A stretch of 64,000 bases of DNA from Bimastos eiseni (Eukaryota > Annelida > Clitellata > Crassiclitellata > Lumbricidae): assembly GCA_959347315.1 (NCBI GenBank), contig OY365808.1, positions 8,201,979 to 8,265,978 on the forward strand, read 5' to 3'. Positions 1 through 11,462 of the stretch are shown here, piece by piece. The position numbers were made by a program, and so were the translations under genes. Position 1 is the stretch's first letter. The number at the start of each line of letters is the position of its first letter. The notes beneath the pieces were generated by a model, which saw only the letters and a program-made list of their open reading frames with translations, did no database searches and was not told the origin of the DNA.

Positions 1-3000
1 TATATATTATATATATAGTTACATATATACATACACATATACATGTATATACATACATTATTTAATATGTGCAATTAAACATACGTGCATTCAGACGTAT
101 ACCATTACATACATGCAGTGACAAATACTTTACCTTACATCCAGGATCTCAAATACAACTTCTAAATATAATTATAAGGCACATGTTCAATTTCATAGAT
201 AACAATCAAGATAGTCATTATATGTAATTAAGTATGTATATATATATTCTAAATATTTATATACAAATAATTACATATATATATATATACCAATTCAGTA
301 CATCAGAACACACCAGAACATAAAAAATTATATATTGAATTATATAGGATTTAGAATGTGTGTGTGAGTGTGTGTGAGTGTGTGTGTGTGTGTGTGTGTG
401 CAAGGAAATGCACTGAATTATTAGGCCTTTTTTTATTTTAATACCAAGTACATCACAACAGTCCAATGACAAATAATGATTAGCAATTAGTTAACAAAAG
501 AATACTCACTAACTTACCAATTCTTTTAGCTTCATCTTCCACAAAGCATATAGCGGCACTTACCAGCAGTCACTTCAAGTGAAATTGCATAAATCAAATG
601 AAAAAGTCAATTTGAGATCAAATAGTTGACAAGTAAGCTGAGATGGATGATTACTTGAGAAAGCAATTAATAATCGATGATGACCAATTGAAATTAATCA
701 TAAATTACTAAAGTCCTACATCACACGGACCAGCGCAGAGAGCGCTTTTGAGTAGATATCTTGAAGTATTTACATATAATTACATAAATATCGATATATA
801 TATATATATATACACCAATTTAGTGGCACTACATAAATGCTCGATTCTACAACACATTACATTAGATGCGAAATAAAATTTGTTAAATACTTCTTCTCTA
901 AGAAAGATGTCCTCAAAAGTGTTGTCTAAAATTACAAATTATAAGTTTGCAATGCAATTCTATTACACTACAATACAGTAATTAAAAGCTAACATCCTGG
1001 GTCGCCATCTATGCTACTCGATTCCAGTTGCAAGCCCAGAAAAAGACTTGAACAGTGGAACTCGGCCAAGCATTCCCGGTGCTGCCAGCAGAGACTGAAG
1101 GCCCAGAAGCAAAGTACAAAGCACCGACAATTGACAGGAAGTGCTTAGACCTAAATTCTTGAAAATACTTAATCGGCTCTTCAGAGCTTCTTCCTTAAGA
1201 CCAGAACAAGCTGCAAAGCGTACGAGGAAAGAAGGGAAAGCGCACCGCTTAGCAAAAACCAAATATTTTTACTTTCTTTGCAAAACGATACGCACAAATG
1301 TAAACAAGTAAGTAGCCATTATTTTCATCTGACAATTGCACGTGCATTACACAGCCCATTACGATCGATTGATTATTTCAACTAGATTATGAGCAGATTA
1401 TGATCTAAGCGACGAACATTATCAGCTAAGATACTTTGATTATAAAAACTACTTTAGCTGTGCTCAACATTCCAACTCAGATAACTCACCTAACAATCAT
1501 TTCCATCACTTTGTTTACTCGCTTCGACGAACGCCGGTAACTTTTCAGTTGGGCAGAATAATAAAAAAATCATCATCCATAGAAAGCACTCAGAATAGGT
1601 GACTTCAACTCTTTTCCTCACCTGCATTCGCGCGAGCACACCGAAACAGGAGACGTCGAACAGAGTCTGAATCTTTTGAATAATTGAATTCCTATTGATC
1701 AGTATTTAATCTGGACTGTCTATCTCCTCTGCAGTCACGGCCTGCCCATTCATGCGAAAGTAATATAGGTAATCAGCCCGATTATACAAAACCAAATAAC
1801 ACTGTCGCATGGGCAAAGAAAACAAGCGATATATTATTCCGATCCGACTAGAACAGGCCGGATTACTGACAGGCCTGCCAGCAATTACTACGTATCCGCC
1901 AGTTAATCATGCTGCCGAAATAATTCTTGGATGTTTAGAGGTTCGAGATAGCATCAGTTTAGAATAGCAGGGAGCAGTTGCCGTGGCGCGCAATCTTAGT
2001 CGTGCCAACTGCCCGATATGGCCGGCCGATATCGGCGATATTTCCAGCACTCGGGATACGGCTTTTTGCCACTTCTTGGCAGGATTTTTCCAGGGACATT
2101 TACCAAAAGACAACCCTAGAGATATCGCATGGCAGCCAGCAGTTTCTTAACTAATCTGTAGTGGCACACTGCAATGGTATATGAGCATTTTATCTTTGAA
2201 TTTCTGCTTATCCTTATCCAAATACTTCAGACCTAAGATTACCAAAACGGAGTCAACGGTAGGCACGCTCAATACGCTGCCATGTCCTTCTATCTTTATA
2301 ACTTTTATCAATGCTGGCCTGTCTTTCTGGCTTCCTATATATTTCTGGACATCTATAATGTAGTTCTTCCGACTCGAGCTTCACGTTCGTCGGGCTATCA
2401 GTTAAAAGCAGAGGAATGCAGTAAATTCCTTCAAAAGTGCACCAACTTCTCCTAAGGACGCACACGTCATGACGATGAAACAAACAATCTCCAGACAACA
2501 AAAACGTTCAATGGTGCAAGTGCAAATAGCATGAAGAGGAGGGGGCCGAGCTCCTCTTGCAAGTGCAACAGCCACAATCGCCGATAAAACAGACAAAACG
2601 ATGAAAAGGTGAACCGTCCGAATCGACCCAGGATCCAGAAGAAAGGAAATGTTCATGGTGGACGAGGGCTTCGACGCTCAACCGAAGAAATAAATCTCAA
2701 CATCTTCATATTATGGCTGACTATAAGGCATCCTCCGCTGACTCGTTTTAAACAGTGTGACCCTGACCCAAGGTCATCAGATTTTCCGTACACTTTTAGC
2801 CTCTCTATAACATAGCAAAAAGAATCCGCTTCTTATCAAGCGGTCTACCACACATTTCCCGCCGATCGGAATTTGCACTTTATCAGCAAGACTAATGCAG
2901 ATTTTCCACTGATCTTCGGTACCATATTTCTTCTCCACTAGCTTCTCTGACGGCCGTGAAGGTGCTATATAAATCTCCAGTTACACGCCGTTATATTACC

Positions 3001-3815
3001 AACGGGTTACAGACGGCAGCTGTTTAGCAAAGCACATAACACGCAAAGGTGGAGCACTTAATTTTTTTTATTGATTCTGTAACATAACGCACGGCTTGAT
3101 TTAAATACGCTTCGTGCAGCTGACAAAAGCATTTGAAGACTCCTTGAATTTTAATACTCATTTAAATAAATCATTATGTCCCAAACAATCCGTTTTACTC
3201 GGTGAATAATTGCATCAAATGCTTCAAGAAAACATTCAAATCATGAAACAAGCAACATTTCCTTGATAGGAAAGGAAATTTGATAAAATTTTCACCACTT
3301 GTAGGATCAATCTGCAACAGTACAAAGCGTCAGAACCAATTTCGAGATTTACTAATGACAAAGGAAAGCAAAAAATAGAAATTTATGCAGCCCATAAATG
3401 ATTTCTCTGAGCACTGCTAGTTGAAACATAGCTGATGCCGTCCTCTCATACAGCAGATAATGCAGAGATTCTGGATTTGCATTGCAGATAAATTTGAAAC
3501 ATTTGACCAGATTCAAAGAAGACACATTTCAATATAAAAATAAAAAACCCAGAGTATTATAATTCAAGTAAACCACATTACAATTTCAAGCTGAAAACTA
3601 AAATATTGGTATAGAATATAAAATAAAACACAGAACACCATCAAAATAAAAACCCAAGTATTAAAACTGCAATAAACCACATTATCAAAATAAAGTATTC
3701 AAATCTAACCGGCCTTATGTTACACCAGTCAACTTATCAGCCCATTATCACCACTGATGTAAGACCGAAAAGATAGTGATATACATCACCTATTAATCAC
3801 CTATTAATAGACTGG
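1..3815. other. AT-rich non-coding region
   Basis: No frame here has recognisable domain content; the short open frames are unsupported. It holds TA-rich tracts near 1-60, 230-290 and 797-813, a TG run, and a GGTGCTATATAAAT motif at 2961-2974 that matches the tails of LINE-type repeats elsewhere in the window. If the minus-strand exon at 25224-25263 is real, this stretch could be intron or downstream flank of that gene. Confidence 0.6.
355..401. repeat. (TG)n microsatellite
   Basis: Dinucleotide GT run with a few GTGA interruptions. The complementary strand reads as a Thr-His run in an open frame at 257-472, which is not a gene. Confidence 0.95.
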
Positions 3816-3818
3816 CAG

Positions 3819-3982
3819 GCCTACCAGTTAAAAGAAGCATTTTCATTAAGGCCTGCCAGTTAAAAGAGGCATTTCACCAAGGTTTACCAGTTAAAAGAGG
3901 CATTTTACCAAGGTTTACCAGTTAAAAGAGGCATTTCACCAAGGTTTACCAGTTAAAAGAGGCATTTCACCAAGGTTTACCA
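3819..3982. repeat. 31-bp minisatellite
   Basis: Five to six tandem copies of a unit of about 31 bp, with core ACCAGTTAAAAGAGGCATTT followed by CACCAAGGTTT. The first copies have diverged (GCCTGCCAG) and the last three are nearly identical, which suggests array growth at the right-hand side. Confidence 0.9.
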
Positions 3983-5697
3983 GAATAATACCTGAGGAAC
4001 TGTTTGTACCCACAACTGATCCTTTACACATATCATAAGTAAGATAATTCATTCATATTCGCTATCACGCACGATATTTACCGTCCAACCAACGGTAATA
4101 TATGTATTTGAAAATATAATCGGGATCCAAAAGACCAGCATCAACGAACGCATGCCTTCAGTATCCGTCTCAGCATCCGCAACGGAAGAGCGAGAAGGAT
4201 GGAATCATTGCTATGCGGAAAGTAGCCACTGCAGCATCCTGATAGGGATCAAATCCATATGCGGCGGATTTGCGGCTAACTTGAACCCGAGATTATCATA
4301 ATCAGGATGCAAGGATATCATCGCCATAATTCATTCCTGTCCGAAATGCAGCAGCCAGAAGAAAACCAATCTGTCATTGTCGCCAACCGATGTCATCGTC
4401 TGGCACCGATGAAAAAATTCGCACTGCAGCAGCAGCCGCTCAGGAGGTATCGGAGGGTGGGGGTAGGAGGTATCGGAGAAACATAAAAACCGCTTTATTG
4501 TAGGCAGGTCTCTGCACACGAAATGCATCCTTAACGCTTCGTTCACACATAACAAATTTACACTGATAAAAGAGTAAAAAAATAGTAGTATAGACTTTGG
4601 AAGCAGCAGTAAACTACTTGCTGTAGTAACTGCTATGGTTATTGTTGTGATAGTATTTGTAGTAGAGGTAGTAGAAATGGAAGCAATAGTAAAAGTAGTA
4701 GTTATGATAGTCATAGTAGTAGTTCATGGTAGTTGCTTGGTATAAGTGCTCACCTTGTAATACAGAGAGTAGACATTTGAGCCTGCTCTGAGACAGTTAC
4801 TGTAAGGACTTTGAGCGAGGTCAGCACTCACAATTGCACAGCACCAAAATGCTTGCTTACAAGATAGTGGTGCTTAACATATGCGTAGTAGTAACTAAAA
4901 CAATAATATTAATAATAATAATATTGATAATAATAATGAAATCAGAAACTTGTTACACCACTGCCTTTTGAGGCAATATCAAGATCCATCTAAACAAGAC
5001 AAGACAAGTCATACTCACTCTATTTTTTCATAGTTAAACTGATTTTGTGATCTATTTAATTGCATCATAATGTTGTACAAAATCAATGGTTATTAGTAGT
5101 AGCAATCACAGCATCAAATCCAGAAAAATGCTGTCTATACTCTTCATACAATTGACCTCAGGCAAACAAACAATAAAACAATGAAATGACAATAATAAAA
5201 AGATTATTACCAAGCAAATTCAAAAGCGAGTAGGCCTATAATACTGCCAATTGGTTTTGTGTTTGACTCACACATTTTTGTCTGGTTTTCCAACTGATGA
5301 ATCCCAATAGGAAAGACTCTCAAGCCGCTGCTCTCATGAAGACTATTCACTTGATAAGCCTCTATAGTAAATTATATGAACTTAAGAGTTAAGTCTTGGC
5401 ATAAAGCTTGCTCATTAATCTAATCCATATTAACTGTCGATCACTAGAATTTCATCCTTTCATTTGTAAAACTTCCTCTCACATTATTGTTACAAGTTAG
5501 CAACCTCATTTGTGTAAATAACCTGCTAAATTGCTGAATTCAAAGTTTAAATACATGTATGGTATTTGAAAGATGTCTTTTAATTTCTTCACAGCCACCA
5601 TTGTCTGTTGGAAAAGAAGACATGATGCAAAGATACAATATAACAATCAAGATACAATTATATATAGTACGTTGTTAATATATATATATATATATAT

Positions 5698-5737
5698 AAA
5701 CGAAGATATATTATATATATATAATATATCTTTGTTT
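5698..5737. repeat. 40-bp near-perfect palindrome
   Basis: Two 20-base arms meet without a spacer and differ at one base pair (AAACGAAG at the left end, CTTTGTTT at the right). The AT-rich core could extrude as a cruciform. It is adjacent to a TA microsatellite. It may be the remains of a small foldback insertion or simple-repeat slippage. Confidence 0.8.
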
Positions 5738-6689
5738 ATCCATTACACTAAGGATCCACCCCCCCCCCCAATGCATCTGAAGAACGTTTTTGCAGATGGT
5801 CTACACCTGTCCAAAAAACTAAGCCAGTTTAAACGGACCCATGACTTTAATTACCATCCGCATACAAGAGCCAGTGTTAGCCTACTGGCTGTGATAATGG
5901 TAAATTCCGATTATACTATTATTATCCCAGGAGAAGAGGCCTGAGTGACTATGGAAAGGTGCCACAGAAAGTCCCAAAATATAAGCACATACTTATTGGC
6001 CATACTATCAAGAATTTTTGTAACGCCCACAACGCCTCAGTCTCGAGATGGTCTCAAGATATCCACAAGATATCATTGTCTTGGAGGGTTCGACGTTTTG
6101 ATCTCAGTTTCATCTTAAAAGTCAAACAATTTCATTTAATAGCAGTCTGCTAGATGAACTTTATGCTATCGTCTTGATCTATCTATAGTGCACATCCAAA
6201 AGAGGCGACAGACCCCAACTGTAACATCTAACACACTTTCAATTTTCATAAGAGAGGACAGAAGACGAAAAACTTCTTACATGCTTCAATCAATACTTGT
6301 CCTTACAGAAAGGTACAAGAAGAATTAAGGGTTCTTTGGTGAGCACAGTATGCAAACAATGAAACAACCGCTTCATTATAATGTAACAATAAATAAAAAT
6401 CATGGCTTATATATTATAAATAAATACGTAATATGAACAATTACATAGTGCCCTCGATGACCTATCAATGCTCTCACAGGTCATCATCCAGAAGTGACAT
6501 CATCTACAGCATCATCACAGAATCATCATCATCTCTTTCCACATCCTCCTCACATTCCATATTCATCCTTCTTCTCTTCGCTATCACCTGCACCATCAAC
6601 CCCATTCACATTCTCTTCCTTTTTAACCTTCTCCCCTTATCCATCACTTGCATCCTCCTCTTCTCCTTCCCTTGCTATCCATCTCCTCT

Positions 6690-6760
6690 AATCTATCATC
6701 ATCATCATCATCATCATCATCACCACCACCACCACCACCACCACCATCATCATCATCGGC
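6690..6760. repeat. (CAT/CAC)n microsatellite
   Basis: Trinucleotide tract of CAT then CAC then CAT. It gives the poly-His run of an otherwise unsupported frame at 6433-6831. Confidence 0.95.
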
Positions 6761-7041
6761 ACCAACACCAAAGCATCACCAAGGCCAAAAAAGCTATGCA
6801 GACTGATCAGAAGTCATTTGCAGGTAAATGATAACCTGGAAAACTTTTCAAGCGGACTCCTGCCTCAGGGCAGCGACAAACCGAGCGGAAAAACACAGCT
6901 AACTGACAATTACACAATCGTAGAATTAGATCAAAAGGAGGCAAATATGATTGAGCTTTCTCCAAACACATTAGCAAAATAAGAAAATAGTTTCAGGTTC
7001 AGTTCAACCATAAACACAAAAGCCTGAGCCAGAAAATGGGG

Positions 7042-7078
7042 GTTCTCTCTCTTTCTCTCTCTCCCTCTCATTCTCTCT

Positions 7079-7125
<47 letters not shown>

Positions 7126-7160
7126 TCTCTATCTCTTTATCTCTCTCTCCCTCTTTCTAT
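7042..7160. repeat. (CT)n microsatellite
   Basis: Pyrimidine tract of CT dinucleotides with occasional CCCT and ATCT, ending in a short TA run at 7159-7172. Confidence 0.95.
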
Positions 7161-7224
7161 ATATATATATATACATATACACCTAGTTTTTCTGACTTCT
7201 GAATATTCCAATCATGTAATCGGT

Positions 7225-7545
7225 AATTATTAAATTGAATCTAATTAGAGTACTGGTAAATATGGAACTAGAAATAATTAAATTTAATCTAATTATGGGA
7301 CTGGAAATAATGGAACTGGTACAAATTTAATCTAACTTTAGATTATAATGGAACTGGTAATAATGTAGTCGAATTTAATTATGTAACTTAACTGGTACTA
7401 ACTTAGTCTTATCTAATAATGGAACTGGAAATAATTGAATCTCATTTAATCATGAAAATGCATGGTAATTATGAAACTGGTAATAATTTAATCTAATTGC
7501 TAATTATGGAACTGGTGAAAATTTAATCTAATATTATGGAACTGC
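7225..7545. repeat. Degenerate ~38-bp tandem repeat
   Basis: About eight diverged copies of a unit containing ATGGAACTGGTAATAA followed by TTTAATCTAATT. Unit spacing varies from roughly 30 to 50 bp, so this is an old minisatellite. No coding potential. Confidence 0.7.
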
Positions 7546-9570
7546 TGTGCACTGGGTATAAAGTAATTAGCCAATGGCGCACACCACATGATATACAACG
7601 CAGCCAATGGCGTTATAGACCATGAAGCCATGCAAAGCAAGCGTTATCACCTGCGATCCATAATTTTAAAGTGTAGGATATTTGAACATAGAAACGACGG
7701 CGAGATAAAACGTCAATCAGTGACAAATGCCGAGAAAAAATCCAATAACAAAACTCACATATATAAGAGTTTATCAGAGTGTACAATTTCAAGAAATCAA
7801 ATATTATTTGATGCATTAAGATAAGCTTTTACCTGGACGCGTGATTAATCACGGAAAGAGACGCACTTTGAATCAATATTTGATGTTGGTGCACAATTTG
7901 CAAACCTTTGTCAAAAGTCTTAATTCAAGTTCTTTTAGTAATAATTATTATTCACGTGTTTCTGTGATTAGGAAACGCATTTGACCAATAATACAATCCA
8001 GTGTGAAGTCCGTTTAGGTTAAAATGCACATCATGAGTAAGATTTTCCTAGAATAATTATTTAATCACACAACAAAACTGCAGCAACCTGATTTAAATGG
8101 TCTCCATTCTCACAAGATGTAATGAGATTCATATCCTGACCAGAGCCACAAAAATTAATAGCTGAAATTCGTTCAAACAGCCAAGTGCGTTAAAGATTGA
8201 GTGACAAGATGGTGGGTCGTAGAATTTTTAAATGTGATCATATGATTTCAAAGCATTTCCAATTGTCAAACAATGGAATATCTAAATTTCTTGCTGCAAA
8301 TCGCTAATTCTTGTTTCTGATTCAAAAGGGCAGTCACAATGGTAGATATTTGATTTCATTTATTTATTTAAGGCAATTATACACATACTGTAATTCTGAA
8401 TTCCAAGGCAGGGTATAATGAAGAATGATTTCGATTTAAAATGGAACCCAGGAAAGCTTTGATGATAATAACATCACAAAGGATTTAGCATACTGAAATA
8501 ACAATAGAAGCAGCAGTCTATGACCTGCAGTGACAGTCCTTGGACTGCATGGAGTCGTATTATGGCACTGTATAGCCATACAGTCATTGGATTAGACACT
8601 CTTGCAGTGACCTACAAGTGTCTGCTCATAAAATCCAGTTTCTGCTAACAATAGGAGGAAAGTACTTCATCATGTAATCTTATTTACCTGTTGTTGAGAG
8701 AACATATATAAAAATTATATAAATGCTTATGGTGAAAAAATACAGACAGGTTTACTAAACATTTACTCTGTTAAATATACACTAACTATTAATAAATATT
8801 AATATATTAATAAATATACATTAAATATTAATAAATATATATAATACGTTAAATATTATTATATGTTAAATTTTTAAATATTTAATTATTATATGTTAAA
8901 TATATATATATGTTAAATATATATTAAATACTAATACATTACTTTAACAATAATAATAATATCATGACAATTAGATACAAAGATACCGATGAAAATATAA
9001 TTTATTAAGTAAGAATATGCACTAAATAAAATTTCACTTTTAGCCAACATAGTTATAATCTTGCTACGATCTCATTCAGCCAGAGTCTGGAAATACAACA
9101 TTGTGCTAATTATTTGTTTAGAGATGTCAGATAGAGAGGAAATCAGAAAGAAGTCTACAGGGAGAGAGGACAGTGAATGCCTTTCAATTTTCACCCATCA
9201 GATGTCCGCCTCAGTTTAATCTTAAGAGACATACTTTGACACAATGCTAACGATATATTGAAAAACACACGAGGCAAATAAAAGTCTGAGATAGGATTTC
9301 AAAAAGAAGTCAAGAAAGAGGGCATTAAATGTTTTTCAATTAATTTTACTCATCCAATTTCACATTTAAGTTTACTTTAGGCATATTAATTTCAGACCTT
9401 TCCGTAGAATAATACAATGCAAATGATGTATTGAAGCACTGACCAGACAAACCAAGCCTGATAGAGGATTTCAGAAAGAAGCCAACAGGGAGGACAGTAA
9501 ATTTCTTTCAACTTGCACCCATCGGATTTCAAATTTAACAGCGGACGGAGAGAAGCAGGAGAAGGAGGAA
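7546..9570. other. AT-rich non-coding region
   Basis: No convincing gene. 8770-8945 is a patch of TTAATAAATATTAA-like repeats. The overlapping plus and minus frames at 7588-7824 show no family resemblance and are probably chance. Confidence 0.55.
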
Positions 9571-9616
9571 GCGACTGATGAGGAGCAGGAGGCTGAGGAT
9601 GAGGAAGAGAAGCGCG

Positions 9617-9658
<42 letters not shown>

Positions 9659-10320
9659 GAAGCTGTGCATCAGAGGCCGTCGGCCCCGCGACCGACGACG
9701 CCGGACCGACGACCAACTCACCGTGCGCAATGTCATGTACAAACTAACACAAGCCGCAATCGGTCTTATCTACAGATCACAGCTCCAGATAGAAGCCTTC
9801 CAATCCACCTCCCAATACAAATAGCCATTACGGCCATAAATCAGCAGACATTTGGCAACGGGGCACAACGATGCATATGAAGGTCCTGATAGGATATCGT
9901 CAGTCGTTTTCTCTAAGTTCTCCTCCGGTCGGGAGATAACCGGTTGGCGGCCCGGTCGGCCGCCGATGGGCAGGCCACCACCACCACCGCCAGCGGACGG
10001 ACGAGGAGTAGTCGACGACGCACAGAACCATAAGCATGTCAGATAGGTAACAATGACTATCATCGCCACGCTGATCTGTAATGGTGGCTCGGTGAATTAG
10101 ATGAACAGTTGGCCACTGCTGATAATGTGGCGAGAGAAGCAGAAGAAGAAGACGACGGCGAAGAAGAAGATGATGATGATGAGGTGGAGGAGGAGGAGGA
10201 GGAGGAGGAGTAGGAAGACGCGTCGATATCTCTGTTTGACCGTTGCCGCCTGCCAACTGTGAGGCTCCATACTTATCGGGTATTATGTGCGGCATTGTCA
10301 ATGGGGCGATGCAACCATTT
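9571..10320. other. CpG-rich, low-complexity patch
   Basis: This patch is clearly richer in G+C and CpG than its surroundings (9670-9725 and 9930-10020). It contains a GA run (9617-9658) and a GAA/GAG purine tract (10135-10211). The open frames here are Arg-Glu, Ser-Leu or Pro-His low-complexity translations. It could be a promoter or an unrecognised 5' exon, but nothing in the sequence shows a gene. Confidence 0.45.
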
Positions 10321-10544
10321 CATTTCATTAGTATTATTATCATTGTCTCTTGTCCTCAGCAAAATTGCTGATAGCGATGATGAGGGAGGAACCTCTTGAC
10401 TCTAACACCAATTCCTTCTAATTAAATTTATTTAACCAATTACACACTTTCTCAATCTCAATCTTTGCGTTACTCTCTCGAATTGCTAATTCCTCTGGAA
10501 CTTCAAACAGATGCATGCCAAACACTCGCACTTGCACTTATACT

Positions 10545-10583
10545 TAAACTTTCTACCCACTGATCTAGTGGGTAGAAAGTTTA
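10545..10583. repeat. Perfect 17-bp inverted repeat
   Basis: Arms at 10545-10561 and 10567-10583 (TAAACTTTCTACCCACT and its complement) are separated by five bases, GATCT. A stem this long with no mismatch is unlikely by chance. No U-run or gene end is adjacent, so it does not look like a bacterial-type terminator. Its function is unknown. Confidence 0.85.
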
Positions 10584-10954
10584 GAAATAGATCGAGTTGG
10601 TAGCAAAAATAAGCTTAAAAATTGGGAAATATAAAAAGGTTTGACATAATGATGCATTTGCTTAAAACTTGTTTTAGTTGAAAATAGCGAATTAATTCAA
10701 AATAATTTAAAGTTATAAGAAATAACCTGCACCAAAAAGTAACACTGATCATTATGATAAACCAGTGAAATTATTTGAACCGACTTCACTCATTCTCTAC
10801 CCCAGTAATTATCATTCTTATTGTCATTACTAATATTAATAGTTATCTCAATATAAATGCCAGAACTTGAATTTATGTTAAGACATTGAATTCATGCAGA
10901 TAAAATGCCTGTCAATATTAATCATAATATTAATCAGAAATATTAGTCATAATA

Positions 10955-11105
10955 TTGACACCATTATTATTATTATTACTATTATCATTAATTTCATCAT
11001 TATCATTTTTCTTTTTATCATTATCATTACCATTACTAAAATTATTAATATTACTATTATTACCATTACCATTATTATTATTTTTATTATTATTATAATA
11101 TTTTT
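10955..11105. repeat. (ATT)n-rich tract
   Basis: Interrupted ATT/ATC trinucleotide tract. It produces Ile-rich (plus) and Asn-rich (minus) open frames that are not genes. Confidence 0.9.
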
Positions 11106-11394
11106 TTATAACATCGTTTATTGGGAAAGGAAACAATCTGATATAAATGCAGAAATGCTAACATGAGTGACAGCATAATAATATATTATTATTATAATTA
11201 TTGCAATTTATTATTATTACCAACGACGTGGAAAGGCGGGAACCACGCACATGAGCCGTCGATACGGGGAGCCCGGTCTGAACATTAGGCAGACGGGCGC
11301 ACAGATTTAAAATTCTTTTCACACGCCTTAGGACAGTCAAACATCTAGCTATTATTACTATACTAGTATACTAGCGTCAATACAGTAACCGTCT

Positions 11395-11462
11395 GAGGCA
11401 AGACTCAAACCCCACACCCTGCACCTTACAAGCCAATCACCCTAACCACTTGGCAACCATCT
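11395..11462 (-). repeat. tRNA-like SINE head
   Basis: On the minus strand a good pol III A box (TTGCCAAGTGG, complement of 11446-11456) is followed about 35 bases later by a B-box-like element (GGTTTGAGTCT, complement of 11401-11411). This is the spacing of a tRNA gene. I could not fold a complete tRNA with a proper anticodon stem, so a tRNA-derived SINE or tRNA pseudogene is more likely than a working tRNA. Confidence 0.5.

Larger units (their letters stand above)
3983..7230. other. Non-coding region with simple repeats
   Basis: Nothing here looks like a gene. It contains trinucleotide GTA/ATT tracts (4620-4730, 4900-4935), a 40-bp TA-rich near-palindrome (5698-5737), a C run (5758-5770), a CAT/CAC tract (6690-6760) that translates as poly-histidine, and a CT tract (7042-7160). 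Confidence 0.6.

Noticed and set aside
6433..6831. Poly-His protein frame
   Set aside because: Simple CAT/CAC microsatellite translation; the rest of the frame has no domain.
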